From Marinoscillum sp965229915 (GTDB taxonomy: Bacteria; Bacteroidota; Bacteroidia; Cytophagales; Cyclobacteriaceae), in NCBI RefSeq assembly GCF_965229915.1, contig NZ_CBDDJZ010000001.1:1240001-1304000 (forward strand): DNA of 64,000 bases, in the 5' to 3' direction. The notes below the pieces were generated by a model, which saw only the letters and a list, made by a program, of their open reading frames with translations, was not told where the DNA came from and did no database searches. The position numbers and the translations under genes were made by a program. Positions 10,268 through 20,324 of this stretch are shown here, one piece after another; the first letter of the stretch is position 1; every line of letters starts with the position of its first letter.

Positions 10268-11977
10268 TTAATCTTCGAAACTATAGTCTACTGCATCCTC
10301 ACCAGGACCCAAAAGCGGGTTCACTGTGACCTGAGGAGCAGGCATTGGAATGAGCATATCTTCTGCAGTGAAGGTCACCACAGGGTCGTTGTTGACGTTG
10401 TCTGGATTGCTACCAACACCACCTGCGGGCACTAACTCATATCCTGCAGGATCGCTTTCCAAATCATCATTTGGGTCTATACGGTAGTACCGATCGGTTC
10501 TTCCCTGGCTGTTTAGGTAAGAAAGTGCGTCTGTTGCATTGCGGTAGAATCGTCTCTTGATGTCTAACCACGATTGTCCTTCCAGACCAAACTCCACTCT
10601 TCGCTCATTGAAAAGATCTGTGTAGGTCATGTTACCATCAGTAGGTGCACTAAGACCTGCTCTTGCTCTTACAGCCAGGTAAGCATCATACCCCGGCCCA
10701 CCAGTGAGTGATGGGTTGGTTCCCAAAAGTGCTTCAGCATAAATCAGATATACATCAGCTAACCGCAACATGTACATGTCTAAAGGAGAATCCTGATTAG
10801 AGATGACGTAACCGTGATCTGCCACACCACCAACAACGTACTTTTTCAAGCTGTTGAGAACTGGTGTTGCACCCTCTAGCTGGGTACCTTCCTCATCACG
10901 AGACACAATCTCATATTCGTACCCTTCACCTATGTAGCTATAGAAATCACCATTTTGCATGTAAATAGCTCTTCTACGCTCATCAGTGGCTCCCTCTGCA
11001 TTGTTTTGCAGATTCTGCACATAACTAACCGTCATGCACTTTCCACCACCCCAAGCTTGAGCATCGCCGGTAATTCTAGAGTGACGAGCATATCTTGCCT
11101 GACGGCTATTACCCGTGCCGTATCCCTGATTGATGAACTGGATTCCCCATAGGATCTCCTGATTGTCCTCATTTTCAATCATGAACATTTCCTCATAATT
11201 TTCCATAAGTGATAGCCCACTGTTGTTGATCACATCAGCTGCATAAGAAGCTGCTGTATTGAAATCTCCCAACGATCCAATATCTGAGCCGCCAGCTGCA
11301 CGCTGAGCCAGAGTCACATGAAGTTTAGCTAGCATACCTTTGGCTGCCCACTGTGTGATTCTTCCAGCCACATCTGCAGTTGGTAGATTCTCAGCGGCAT
11401 ACACTAAGTCTCTGCGAGCAAACTCATACAAACTAGCAGCAGTATTCTTAGCCTGGAACAACTCTCCACCAGCAATTTTGGATGCTGGTTTCTCAATGAT
11501 TGGAGCTTCTCCCCAATACTCTACCAGCAGAAAGTAAGCTGCACCTCTGAAGAATCTTGCCTCACCCAGAGCTGCATTGATCACATTCTGATCCACTCCA
11601 TAACCAGAAGCGATATCCGGCATGTCATCTATGATCAGGTTAGCATAAGAGATTACATTGTACAATCCCTGGAAACCACCGTTGATGTACGGGTTACTTT
11701 CATTGAATGACAAGTAAAAGAACTGTCCTTCCTGGTCCCAGTTGTGGTGCATATCACCAGATAACAAGTCTGATGCAAGCCATCCAAACTGGTCCTGGTA
11801 ACCAAACCACGGATCGTGATAGAGCGAAGCTGTCGCTTGTCTTATTTCATCTGCATTTCGGTACCAGCCAGCTACTGTAGACTGATCCTCCGGGACGAAT
11901 TCAAGGAACTCATCTCCACAAGCGCTTGTGAATAACATCATCAAGCTCAAGAGTATATAATTGATATAAGTCTTCAT
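10268..11977 (-). CDS. SusD/RagB-family outer-membrane glycan-binding lipoprotein
   Basis: 569 residues, within the normal SusD range. Signal peptide with lipobox TSAC (Cys20) followed by GDEFLEFVPEDQ, the usual SusD start. TPR-like SusD features include ARFFRGAAYFLLVEYWG, RLADVYLIYAEALLG and the family C-terminal stretch LFNERRVEFGLEGQSWLDIKR. It forms the lid of the SusC transporter and binds the oligosaccharide before import. It lies 18 bases after susC and 1 base before the SGBP gene. Confidence 0.96.
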   Translation of the reverse strand: MKTYINYILLSLMMLFTSACGDEFLEFVPEDQSTVAGWYRNADEIRQATASLYHDPWFGYQDQFGWLASDLLSGDMHHNWDQEGQFFYLSFNESNPYINGGFQGLYNVISYANLIIDDMPDIASGYGVDQNVINAALGEARFFRGAAYFLLVEYWGEAPIIEKPASKIAGGELFQAKNTAASLYEFARRDLVYAAENLPTADVAGRITQWAAKGMLAKLHVTLAQRAAGGSDIGSLGDFNTAASYAADVINNSGLSLMENYEEMFMIENEDNQEILWGIQFINQGYGTGNSRQARYARHSRITGDAQAWGGGKCMTVSYVQNLQNNAEGATDERRRAIYMQNGDFYSYIGEGYEYEIVSRDEEGTQLEGATPVLNSLKKYVVGGVADHGYVISNQDSPLDMYMLRLADVYLIYAEALLGTNPSLTGGPGYDAYLAVRARAGLSAPTDGNMTYTDLFNERRVEFGLEGQSWLDIKRRFYRNATDALSYLNSQGRTDRYYRIDPNDDLESDPAGYELVPAGGVGSNPDNVNNDPVVTFTAEDMLIPMPAPQVTVNPLLGPGEDAVDYSFED

Positions 11978-11995
11978 TTCTTTTGGATTTTGTAA

Positions 11996-14900
11996 TTAAA
12001 AATCGATGTTCAGACCTAGTGTGTAGATTCTTGGCGCTGGGTATCTACCCAGATCCCAGTTCTGTCTTCTTGGATCTTGATTGAATGCACCAATGACTGG
12101 ATCTAGTCCAGAGTACTCGGTGAAAGTTGCCACATTTTGCACGTTGGCATACACCTGCACTCGTTGCATTTTGATCACGTTCGCCAAGTTTTGTGGAAGG
12201 TTATAGGTAAGCTTTATGTTCTGAATACGAACGTAAGACCCATCTTCAATCCATCTGCTGGACATCACGTGGTTTTGGTTTTCAGCACCATTGTCAAATC
12301 TCGGCATGTTAGTGCCTGGGTTGACCAGCTCTACATCGTCGATGTTGTTGATATCAGTACCACCCTCTACCAGCTGAGTGCGTGCACGGTCTCTAACGCT
12401 CACGTTCTGGTTAGCAAAGTTACCAGTCATGGCCTCACCTCTGGCACGTGTATAGTTGAGGATGTCTCCACCGATAGACCCAACTACAAACGCATCAAGA
12501 GTGAATGGTCCTACAGTAAGGCTGTTGGAAAAACCGAAAGTAAAGTCTGGGTTTGGATCCCCGATGAAGGTACGATCTTCAGGCGTGATGTAGCCATCAC
12601 CATTTACATCTTTCCACTTCACATCTCCCAACCAAAGTCCAACTGTACGGTCGATCAGGTTCTGACCTTCGCCGTTATCAATCTGCACGGCATGGTTTTC
12701 GATCTCCTCTCTAGAGGTAAAGATGCCTTCCATTACATATCCGTAGAACTGACCTACCGGATAGCCCCCTCCAATAGTGCGAGTAGACTGCTCGAATCCT
12801 GTGTACCAGTAAATAGGCATGTAGAATTCCAGGTCATTTAGATCTTGCACTTTGTTGCGGTTTATGGACACATTCGCATTGGTAGTCCACTTGATGAATC
12901 CATTGTCGAGGTTGACTGAGTTCAATGAAAACTCCAGTCCCTGGTTTTGCATGCTTCCTACGTTGGCATAAGGACCGGCAATTCGGTTACCAAATGGGCC
13001 AGGTAGCTGCTGCTCGAGCAAGAGGTCATTGGTGTATTTACGATAGGCATCAACTGTCAGATCCAATCGACCTTCGAAGAGTCCGATATCCAAACCAACG
13101 TTTACGGTCTCAGTTGCTTCCCATTTTACAAATGGGTTAGAATAACGCTGATTTCTTACTGCCGGTCCAAACTCCGTGTTTAGCGCATTCAAGGCAGATC
13201 CGAAAGCGTAGTTGGCAATTTCCTGGTTACCTACCTGTCCCCATCCAGCTCTCAACTTCAAGTTATCAATAAGGGCTGTTTGCGGCATGAAAGGCTCATT
13301 GGAGATTCTCCAACCAACAGAAGCTGATGGGAACCACCCCCAACGATACTCTGGACCAAATCTGGAAGATCCATCACGTCTGATGGTAGCTGTCACCAAA
13401 TAGCGATCACTGAATGAATAAGTACCTCTGGCAAAGTAAGATGCCAGGGAGTTCCATCCTTTGTAACCTGTGTTGGCGATGTTAGAGATATCTCCCTGGT
13501 TCATCGTCTGGATGTCATTTGGCAAGTTGACTTTAAAGGCTGTAAATCCTTCATAAGAACCTCTCTGAGCCTCATTACCTACCATCATGGTAATGTCGTG
13601 ATCACTTAGTTTCAGGTTGTAGGTAGCATAAGTCTTCCAAAGCCAGAAGAACGACTCTGAGTTTCTCTGTGCAAACTGGCTAATTTGGTTTTCAAAGGTT
13701 CCCCATTTGAAGGTTGGGAAGAATGACTTGTTGGTACCATTGTTATAGTCCACAGCCAATTCTGTTCTCACTTTGAGTCCTTTGTATAGGCTAGCCTCTG
13801 CATATAGGTTATTCATTACCCTATTGGAGAGGTTGGTGTTGTTTCTTACCAGCGCCATCGCCACCGGGTTGTTCCCCACCTGAGCTGATGGGTTTTGCTG
13901 CTGTGGTCCTGCGAATGTACCGTCGAAGTTTCTCACCGGAATGTGTGGCGGCATGGATGCTGCCTGGGCTATTACTCCATCTCCACCATCCGTATTAATG
14001 ATTCGCTCATCTTTTCTGGAAAGGGACATGCTGGTACCAATTTTCAACCAGTCTTTTACCTGATTGTCAATATTCAACCGGACGTTGATCCGATCAAAGT
14101 CAGACCCTATAACAATACCATCTTGCTGGAAATAGCCAGCGGAAAGCATGTACTGCAGCTTATCAGCTCCTCCAGAGAATGTCAACGAGTGACTCTGCAT
14201 TGGGGCCAACTGGAAGATTGCTTCTTGCCAGTCAGTACCCTCACCAAGTAAGCTTGGGTCAGCAAAATTGGCGTTTTCACCAATTGTGGACACTTCCTGC
14301 GCTACTTCATTGTTGTATTCTGCATACTCACGCAGGTTCATCATGTCCACCGTCTTGTAGACATCCTGCACAGCATAGAACCCATTGTAGGAAACTTTGC
14401 CATCTCCCTTCTTACCACGCTTGGTGGTGATGATGATCACACCATTTGCTGCTCGCGAACCATAAATAGCCGTAGCTGATGCGTCTTTCAATACTTCGAT
14501 GCTTTCGATATCATTAGGGTTGATAGAGGCCATCGGGTTACTGGCAGCTCCTTGCTGTCCACCAGTTCCTCCTTGCCAGTCGAAACCGGTAATTCCTTGG
14601 GCTTGACCGCCCACTTGAATTCCATCTATCACATACAGGGGCTCACTACTCTGTGTAAGTGAAGTGGTCCCTCTGATCCGGATGGATACAGCTCCACCTG
14701 GCTGTCCTGAGTTTTGGGTCACCTGCAAACCAGCTACACGACCTTGAAGGCCCTGATCCAAACTGGTATTTACCGACTGTAACAATGCATCACCGTCTAG
14801 TGAGGCAATGGCTCCAGTGAGGTCACTTTTGCGCTGTGTACCATAACCCACCACCACTACTTCCTGCAGGGTGGATACGTCTGACTCCATCGTTACACTG

Positions 14901-15214
14901 ATAGTTGACTGGTTCCCAACTGTCACTTCCCGTGTTTGGAAACCCACAAAGGAAATCACCAGTACTGCATCCTCATCAGTCACAGTAATCTTGTAATTAC
15001 CGTCAATGTCTGTGATGGTACCATTGGTTGTTCCTTTCTCCAGGATGGTCACACCAGGCAACGTACTACCGTCATCCCCAGATGTGATCACCCCCGAAAC
15101 CGTTCTTTGCTGAGCGGTGGCAACCAAAGTCACCAGCGTCAGGAAGAAGGTAAACATTGAGGACATCCACCGCTTGCGCGGGGACCGGTCCCCATTTGTA
15201 GAATTACTTCTCAT
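11996..15214 (-). CDS. SusC/RagA-family TonB-dependent outer-membrane transporter
   Basis: 1072 residues. Signal peptide, then a carboxypeptidase-regulatory-like domain (VSGVITSGDDGSTLPGVT), a TonB-box-like region with VVVVGYGTQRKSDLTGAI, a plug domain (IRIRGTTSL, YVIDGIQVG, IEVLKDASATAIYGSRAANG) and a beta barrel ending GRYPAPRIYTLGLNIDF, with the terminal aromatic needed for barrel insertion. It imports xylo-oligosaccharides with SusD, powered by TonB/ExbBD. The basic stretch NGDRSPRKRW in front of the hydrophobic core gives a long signal-peptide n-region; the downstream Met17 or Met20 could be alternative starts. First gene of the SusCD operon, preceded by a roughly 490-base leader and promoter region. 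Confidence 0.96.
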   Translation of the reverse strand: MRSNSTNGDRSPRKRWMSSMFTFFLTLVTLVATAQQRTVSGVITSGDDGSTLPGVTILEKGTTNGTITDIDGNYKITVTDEDAVLVISFVGFQTREVTVGNQSTISVTMESDVSTLQEVVVVGYGTQRKSDLTGAIASLDGDALLQSVNTSLDQGLQGRVAGLQVTQNSGQPGGAVSIRIRGTTSLTQSSEPLYVIDGIQVGGQAQGITGFDWQGGTGGQQGAASNPMASINPNDIESIEVLKDASATAIYGSRAANGVIIITTKRGKKGDGKVSYNGFYAVQDVYKTVDMMNLREYAEYNNEVAQEVSTIGENANFADPSLLGEGTDWQEAIFQLAPMQSHSLTFSGGADKLQYMLSAGYFQQDGIVIGSDFDRINVRLNIDNQVKDWLKIGTSMSLSRKDERIINTDGGDGVIAQAASMPPHIPVRNFDGTFAGPQQQNPSAQVGNNPVAMALVRNNTNLSNRVMNNLYAEASLYKGLKVRTELAVDYNNGTNKSFFPTFKWGTFENQISQFAQRNSESFFWLWKTYATYNLKLSDHDITMMVGNEAQRGSYEGFTAFKVNLPNDIQTMNQGDISNIANTGYKGWNSLASYFARGTYSFSDRYLVTATIRRDGSSRFGPEYRWGWFPSASVGWRISNEPFMPQTALIDNLKLRAGWGQVGNQEIANYAFGSALNALNTEFGPAVRNQRYSNPFVKWEATETVNVGLDIGLFEGRLDLTVDAYRKYTNDLLLEQQLPGPFGNRIAGPYANVGSMQNQGLEFSLNSVNLDNGFIKWTTNANVSINRNKVQDLNDLEFYMPIYWYTGFEQSTRTIGGGYPVGQFYGYVMEGIFTSREEIENHAVQIDNGEGQNLIDRTVGLWLGDVKWKDVNGDGYITPEDRTFIGDPNPDFTFGFSNSLTVGPFTLDAFVVGSIGGDILNYTRARGEAMTGNFANQNVSVRDRARTQLVEGGTDINNIDDVELVNPGTNMPRFDNGAENQNHVMSSRWIEDGSYVRIQNIKLTYNLPQNLANVIKMQRVQVYANVQNVATFTEYSGLDPVIGAFNQDPRRQNWDLGRYPAPRIYTLGLNIDF

Positions 15215-15257
15215 AGATCATCATTTATGTTTACAACTTGGATAATTTTTTGATCGA

Positions 15258-15330
15258 CTCTTGTCCATTGAGCCAGATCAATATTACCGAGATGATCGAC
15301 AAGAGATGTATTCCATTTGCTCTCAAATGG
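15258..15330 (-). promoter_or_regulatory. Structured susC leader: two inverted repeats
   Basis: In the minus-strand leader of susC, 8-base arms CTCTTGTC (15258-15265) and GACAAGAG (15298-15305) pair across 32 bases. Just upstream, CCATTTG-CTCT-CAAATGG (15313-15330) is a perfect 7-base hairpin. GATCGAC also occurs twice as a direct repeat at the outer arms. No exact TAnnTTTG promoter element was found in 15215-15640, so the promoter is unplaced. The structures suggest leader-level control or an HTCS binding site, but either is inference. Confidence 0.35.
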
Positions 15331-15643
15331 GTATTAAAATGTCAATTATGATTTTTCATATATAAAAATGCCTTAAAAAGCCTATATAGCATGTTTTATT
15401 TGTACTTAATGAAGTAAGCAATCTGAAACAAGAGTCTGTTCGTTTGATAAAAAAGTAGAAATTACAAATTCACTAACAATCAGCCTTATTCATTAACATA
15501 TTTCCATCAATCGAATGCGTAATTTGCAAACGTTTTCAGAGAAGAATTATTCATGCACAAAATATCCCCCTCCAAAGCACATTCCATACGCATATCGAGC
15601 TCCTAATTGACCGACAAAAACCTCAGAGTATCAGTTTGGGCAC

Positions 15644-15673
15644 AAAAAAAGCTGCATCGGTCCGACGCAGCTT
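15644..15673 (-). terminator. Rho-independent terminator of the GH3-GH10-GH10 operon
   Basis: Arms AAGCTGC and GCAGCTT flank an inner TCGG/CCGA pairing (15649-15673). On the minus strand the stem is followed directly by seven T residues (15650-15644). It lies about 35 bases past the stop of the lipoprotein GH10 gene and separates the xylanase operon from susC. Confidence 0.85.
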
Positions 15674-15706
15674 CAATTTGACTAAACTAAAAATGTGCTA
15701 TCTAAA

Positions 15707-16795
15707 TTAGAAGTCTATGACTTTATAGTAGGCTTCTTTAGGTTGATGGTTTTCATCGAATAAAAGTGGATAATCTTTGCGATCTCTCACAGGAAAGTTA
15801 TCTAACCAGCTGTAGCGGTCTGAGATATTCCAAAAGGTAACTGCATTGATGTCATCTTTGTACTCTCGAAACACTCGAAAAATCATTTCATATTGTTCGA
15901 TTTGTTTTTGCTTCTGCTCAGCTGTGAACTCGTCAACATCAGTTTCCCGCTTTTCTCTTCTAGAGTGCTCCTTAGGATAAACCGACACATCCAGCTCAGT
16001 GACCTGCACCTTCAGTCCAAGATCAGTAAATCGCTCAATAGTAGCTCTCAGGGTTGCTTCATCAGGCTCATAGATGGACCAGTGACCCTGAATTCCCACT
16101 CCATCAATCGGTACCCCTGCCTCCTTTAAGCCTTTCACCATCTGATAGATTTTCTCTCGTTTGACCGGATTGATCACTTCATAGTCATTGTAAAAAAGCG
16201 CTACATCCGGATCAGCAGCCCGCGCATATTCAAAAGCCCGGGCAATGAACTCCTCACCACAGATTTGATACCATTTAGAATTACGATAAATCTCCTCTTT
16301 AGAATCTGAGATGGCTTCATTCACCACATCCCAGGCATAAATATCGTCTTTGTATCGTGATACCACCTCAGTAATGTGCGCTTCCAGCCTGAATAGCAAT
16401 ACTTCCTTACTAACATCCTCCCCATTTTCATCTACAAAGATCCATTCTGGGGCCTGATTGTGCCAGCAAAGCGCATGTCCACGCAGCTTGAGGTCGTTGG
16501 CTCTGGCAAACTCAACGATGGTATCAGCCGGTCCCCATCTATAGGTATCTTCCTTAGGATGGATAGGCCCCATTTTCATGACGTTCTCTGGAGTCATACT
16601 TTCAAAATGGGCTTTGATCAGCTCTGCCTGCTCACCCTGCATGGCTCTTGGATAAACCGCTACTCCCATTGGGAAAAAATCCTGATAATAATCCTTGAGA
16701 CCTTTGGAACTTTCCGTCTCCACGGGTGAAGAAGACTGCTGACAGCTAAACGCAACTAGAGTCAGGCATAGAAGTAACAATTGGTTGATTCGCAT
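15707..16795 (-). CDS. GH10 endo-1,4-beta-xylanase, lipoprotein
   Basis: 362 residues. Lipoprotein signal with lipobox AFSC (Cys18). The rest is a single GH10 barrel: GHALCWHNQAPEW, the acid/base motif WDVVNEAISD, and the nucleophile motif VTELDVSVYP. It hydrolyses the beta-1,4-xylan backbone; as a lipoprotein without a sorting tail it is expected on the outer membrane or facing the periplasm. Third gene of the GH3-GH10-GH10 operon, 2 bases after the previous stop, with a strong terminator behind it. Confidence 0.95.
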   Translation of the reverse strand: MRINQLLLLCLTLVAFSCQQSSSPVETESSKGLKDYYQDFFPMGVAVYPRAMQGEQAELIKAHFESMTPENVMKMGPIHPKEDTYRWGPADTIVEFARANDLKLRGHALCWHNQAPEWIFVDENGEDVSKEVLLFRLEAHITEVVSRYKDDIYAWDVVNEAISDSKEEIYRNSKWYQICGEEFIARAFEYARAADPDVALFYNDYEVINPVKREKIYQMVKGLKEAGVPIDGVGIQGHWSIYEPDEATLRATIERFTDLGLKVQVTELDVSVYPKEHSRREKRETDVDEFTAEQKQKQIEQYEMIFRVFREYKDDINAVTFWNISDRYSWLDNFPVRDRKDYPLLFDENHQPKEAYYKVIDF

Positions 16796-16797
16796 GA

Positions 16798-18003
16798 TTA
16801 GTTGATTTTAAGTCTTTGGCTAATTTGTCTACCCGAGATGGTAGTAATAGCCACCACATAAGTGCCTGCTGGAATGTGTCCCGGAAGCTCCACCTGCTGA
16901 CTGCTACTTTGGTGAACGGTTTTACCCACCAGGTCGTAGATTTTAACCTGCTTGATAGCTTCTTCACTTTGAATGGTAAAATAGCTTTGGGCAGGATTCG
17001 GATAGATGGACAGTTCTTGTTTCAATTTTTCATCAAGAGTTAAGGAAACAAATGTTTCTTCCACATACTCCCTGAGCCAGGTCAATGCTGGTCTCTCTGA
17101 TCCGTCGGTATCAATCAAATAGGCTTTTTGCTCGTTTCTCCACAATCCTTGCCTGAAGCCCCATAGCGTTATCCCGATCACTGAGGGATGCTCCCAAAGT
17201 AATGGAAAGATTCGTTGGTAGTCTTCCAATTGTTTTTGATCACTGGGGCCATCAATGTCCAATTCTGTCACCATAATCGGTAGCTCCGTGGCAGCAAGAA
17301 TACCCAACACCTCTTTCATCGTTTCGTTGCTCGTCGTAGTGGTAAATGCGTGTCCCTGTACTCCGATCACATCGATTAGTCCTTCACTCTTGAGCAAGTT
17401 GACGATTGTTGCATATCGATTCGCATCCGACGTGTTATTCAGAATATTGTAATCATTGATAACCAATGGCACATCTGGAAAACGTTCTCTCGCCATTTTG
17501 AATCCATTGACAATCCAATCATAGCCACTACCCCAGCCTCCAAGGGCAGCGAGGTAATTACCATTTCCTGCTCCACTCGGTGGATCATGTAGCGGCTCGT
17601 TGATCACTTCCAGGTAGTCGATATCTGGATAGCGCGCTGCAAGGGTGTCCATCCACTCTTCTATTTCTTCTAGCTGCTCATCCGGTTCCAAAGACTCAAT
17701 CCAGGAAGGCTGCTGGTTTCCCCAAAGCAGCACATGGTATCGGAAAGGAAACCCATTTTCCTTGGCAAAGTCGTAGGCTGCATCCAGGGCCGTCCAGTTA
17801 TAAACGTCACGTGTGCTCTCTACACTTCCCCATTTACCGGCATTTTCAGGAGTAACCTGATTCCAGTATTTTTCAAAATCCTGTATTTGTGACGAGCTGT
17901 GAATGCTCCCCAACCACTTCTCTTTTCCCTGAGCCAAGGGCTGCTGAGCCATGGCTTGAAATGTCAGTACAGTACTAACAATAGCTGGTAAAATTCTTTT
18001 CAT
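16798..18003 (-). CDS. GH10 endo-1,4-beta-xylanase with type IX sorting domain
   Basis: 401 residues. Sec signal peptide ending FQAMAQ; GH10 barrel with YHVLLWGNQQPSW, acid/base YLEVINEPLHDPP and nucleophile MVTELDIDGP; then a type A C-terminal sorting domain (about residues 328-401: LSIYPNPAQSYF, VKIYDLVGKTV, IPAGTYVVAI). The tail directs export through the type IX system to the surface or medium, unlike the lipoprotein GH10 next door. The start lies 1 base after the GH3 stop, so the two are co-transcribed. The barrel is on the short side for GH10 but all expected motifs are present. Confidence 0.95.
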   Translation of the reverse strand: MKRILPAIVSTVLTFQAMAQQPLAQGKEKWLGSIHSSSQIQDFEKYWNQVTPENAGKWGSVESTRDVYNWTALDAAYDFAKENGFPFRYHVLLWGNQQPSWIESLEPDEQLEEIEEWMDTLAARYPDIDYLEVINEPLHDPPSGAGNGNYLAALGGWGSGYDWIVNGFKMARERFPDVPLVINDYNILNNTSDANRYATIVNLLKSEGLIDVIGVQGHAFTTTTSNETMKEVLGILAATELPIMVTELDIDGPSDQKQLEDYQRIFPLLWEHPSVIGITLWGFRQGLWRNEQKAYLIDTDGSERPALTWLREYVEETFVSLTLDEKLKQELSIYPNPAQSYFTIQSEEAIKQVKIYDLVGKTVHQSSSQQVELPGHIPAGTYVVAITTISGRQISQRLKIN

Positions 18004-18004
18004 G

Positions 18005-20182
18005 TTATTTTAAATTCAATGTTGCAGTTTGAAATGTAGAAGCACCAAGCTCCAAACTTCTTGAAGTAGGCAATGAACCACCTACTGAAATGGTGAAGGC
18101 ACCTTTTTCCAGGCGTTGATTCCCATTTTCGTCAATTAGTGAGAGCATATCAGTAGTGATCGGAAATGTAACCCGCTTACTTTCGCCAGGTGCTAGTGCT
18201 ACTCGCTCAATACCTTTCAGATCAAATAATGGCACACGAACACTTGCCTCCCGATCGGTAGCGTACAGCTGCACTACCTCCTCCACTGCATAATCTCCTT
18301 CATTGGCAATGGTTATAGCAGCGGTTATTTCTCCATTTTTTTTAATGGTACTTGATGATAGATTCAAATCCGAGTAATTCAGTTTGGAATAAGTCAACCC
18401 AAATCCAAATGGATAAAGAGGCTCGGCTTTCATGTACTTATAAGTTCTGCCGACCATGCTGTAGTCGTTGTAGTCCGGCAGTTGATCGAAGGATCTTGGA
18501 AAGGTGATAGGCAATCGACCACTAGGCGAGATTTTCCCAAATACAATATCCGCGATGGCGTTTCCTCCCTCTTCTCCCGGGTACCATGCCAGCAGAACTG
18601 CATCAGCTATTTCGTGCACCTCAGCCAGGTTCATAGGGCTTCCTCCTGTGACAATGGCTATCACCGCATTGTCGTTTCCATCCTTGAGTTTCTTCAAGTA
18701 GTCTATCTGGTTTTGAGGAATGTTGTAGTCCAGACGGTCTCCATAGTGTTCTGATGCTATGGCCGCTCCTTCTTCTCCTTCAATGTCACCAGTGATTCCC
18801 ATCACCATGAAGGTGGCTTCTGACGTATGTGCCACACCAGATGCCCAGTCGATCGGGTTGGAGTTTGGGCGGTCTAATAATGTGCCTGCCCGGTATTGCA
18901 CCTGACTGCCGGGAGAAATCGCTCCAGCAATGCCTTCCAATACCGTAACCATATCAGGATTCACGCCATAATAGTTACCAATGAGCGGCATGATGTTAGC
19001 CGCATTGGGGCCGGTAACAAAGTATCGTTTGTAGTCATTTCGGAGCGGAAGCACACCATTGTTTTTCAGCATGACGATTGATTTGGTGGCTGCCTCTCGT
19101 GCCAGAGCCCTGTTCGCCTCGCTATTGACTACTTCCAGTCCTATGCGGTTGTAAGGATTCGATTCTTTGCTGTCAAATAGGCCAAGCTTGAATCGAGTAA
19201 CAAGCAATTTGGTCAATGCTTCATCTATTTCAGCTTCGCTGATGAGTCCTTGTCCCACAGCATCGACCAGTGCCGGATAGGAACTGCCACAGTTCAGGTT
19301 CACACCAGACTTCACCGCCATGACGGATGCTTCGGCCGCATTGGCTGCCACTCCATGACCATTCTCTGCATAAAAATCCACAATAGCCCAGCAGTCGCTG
19401 AGGATGTGCCCATCAAATCCCCATTCTTCTCTCAATAAATCTCCGAGCAAGGTTTTGTGAGCACAACAGGCTTCTCCATTGGTGCGATTATATGCACACA
19501 TAATGGCTTCCACATCAGCATCTACCAATGCCTTAAATGCTGGTAAATAGGTCTCAAACATATCCTTTGGAGAGGCGATGGCATCAAACTCATGACGCAA
19601 GCGTTCTGGACCACTATGTACGGCAAAATGCTTTCCACAAGCAGCTGTTTTCAGATAGTTGGGATCGTCACCCTGAAGCCCTCTTACGAAAGAAACACCT
19701 AATAAAGAGGTCAGGTATGGATCTTCTCCATAGGTCTCCTGACCTCTTCCCCATCGTGGGTCCCTGAAAATATTGACGTTAGGTGTCCAAAAAGTTAGTC
19801 CGCTGTAGCGGAGGTAATTTCCTTGAGCGGAGGCTGCATTGTACATCGCTCTGGCTTCATCTGATATAGCCGATGATACCTCATAGGCAAGGCTTTCATC
19901 AAAAGTTGCTCCCAGCGCGATCGCCTGCGGGAATACTGTGGCAATCCCTGCCCGTCCTACCCCATGGAGGGCTTCATTCCACCAGTCGTATGGTGGAATA
20001 TCCAGGCGATCTATCGCTGGAGCATTCATAACCATTTGGCCCACTTTCTCTTCCAATGAGAGGCGGCTGACCAAATCCTTCGCTCGCTGCTGATGTGAAA
20101 GTGACTCATCTAAGTAATCCTGGCCGAAAGTGTACGATGTACATGCCAGCATCAATAGAAATAGTGTATATACTCTTATCAT
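18005..20182 (-). CDS. GH3 beta-xylosidase/beta-glucosidase
   Basis: 725 residues. Signal peptide (cleavage near FGQDY), then GH3 N-terminal barrel with WWNEALHGVGR, PNVNIFRDPRWGRGQETYGEDP and the nucleophile region GHILSDCWAI, GH3 C-terminal domain (IVMLKNNGVLPL, LAWYPGEEGGNA) and a C-terminal fibronectin-III-like domain from PFGFGLTYSKLNY. The NEALHGVGR and WGRGQETYGEDP signatures fit the xylan 1,4-beta-xylosidase branch. It probably releases xylose from imported xylo-oligosaccharides in the periplasm. First gene of a three-gene operon, divergent from the GH67 gene. Confidence 0.94.
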   Translation of the reverse strand: MIRVYTLFLLMLACTSYTFGQDYLDESLSHQQRAKDLVSRLSLEEKVGQMVMNAPAIDRLDIPPYDWWNEALHGVGRAGIATVFPQAIALGATFDESLAYEVSSAISDEARAMYNAASAQGNYLRYSGLTFWTPNVNIFRDPRWGRGQETYGEDPYLTSLLGVSFVRGLQGDDPNYLKTAACGKHFAVHSGPERLRHEFDAIASPKDMFETYLPAFKALVDADVEAIMCAYNRTNGEACCAHKTLLGDLLREEWGFDGHILSDCWAIVDFYAENGHGVAANAAEASVMAVKSGVNLNCGSSYPALVDAVGQGLISEAEIDEALTKLLVTRFKLGLFDSKESNPYNRIGLEVVNSEANRALAREAATKSIVMLKNNGVLPLRNDYKRYFVTGPNAANIMPLIGNYYGVNPDMVTVLEGIAGAISPGSQVQYRAGTLLDRPNSNPIDWASGVAHTSEATFMVMGITGDIEGEEGAAIASEHYGDRLDYNIPQNQIDYLKKLKDGNDNAVIAIVTGGSPMNLAEVHEIADAVLLAWYPGEEGGNAIADIVFGKISPSGRLPITFPRSFDQLPDYNDYSMVGRTYKYMKAEPLYPFGFGLTYSKLNYSDLNLSSSTIKKNGEITAAITIANEGDYAVEEVVQLYATDREASVRVPLFDLKGIERVALAPGESKRVTFPITTDMLSLIDENGNQRLEKGAFTISVGGSLPTSRSLELGASTFQTATLNLK

Positions 20183-20324
20183 TGGGTCTTTTGGTTACGT
20201 TTGGACTAATATAATAGACCAGCGTTTGTATAATGGTCATTTTGACAATATGTACTAAAGTAATTAACAAATGATACTTTACACAATCGGTTGCGTAATC
20301 GAATGTAATTATTATCTTGGCATT
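20183..20324. promoter_or_regulatory. Divergent promoter region between the GH3 and GH67 operons
   Basis: 142 bases between two divergent start codons must hold both promoters. An exact TAnnTTTG octamer (TACGTTTG, plus strand) is at 20196-20203 but has no -33 partner and is far from the GH67 start. A near-match TATCTTGG lies just before the GH67 ATG. AAAGTA and TACTTT half-sites around 20260-20280 form an inverted repeat that could be the HTCS site. None is proven. Confidence 0.5.

Noticed and set aside
15215..15640. A TAnnTTTG promoter for susC
   Set aside because: I scanned the minus strand and found no exact match; near-matches are too weak to report as a promoter.
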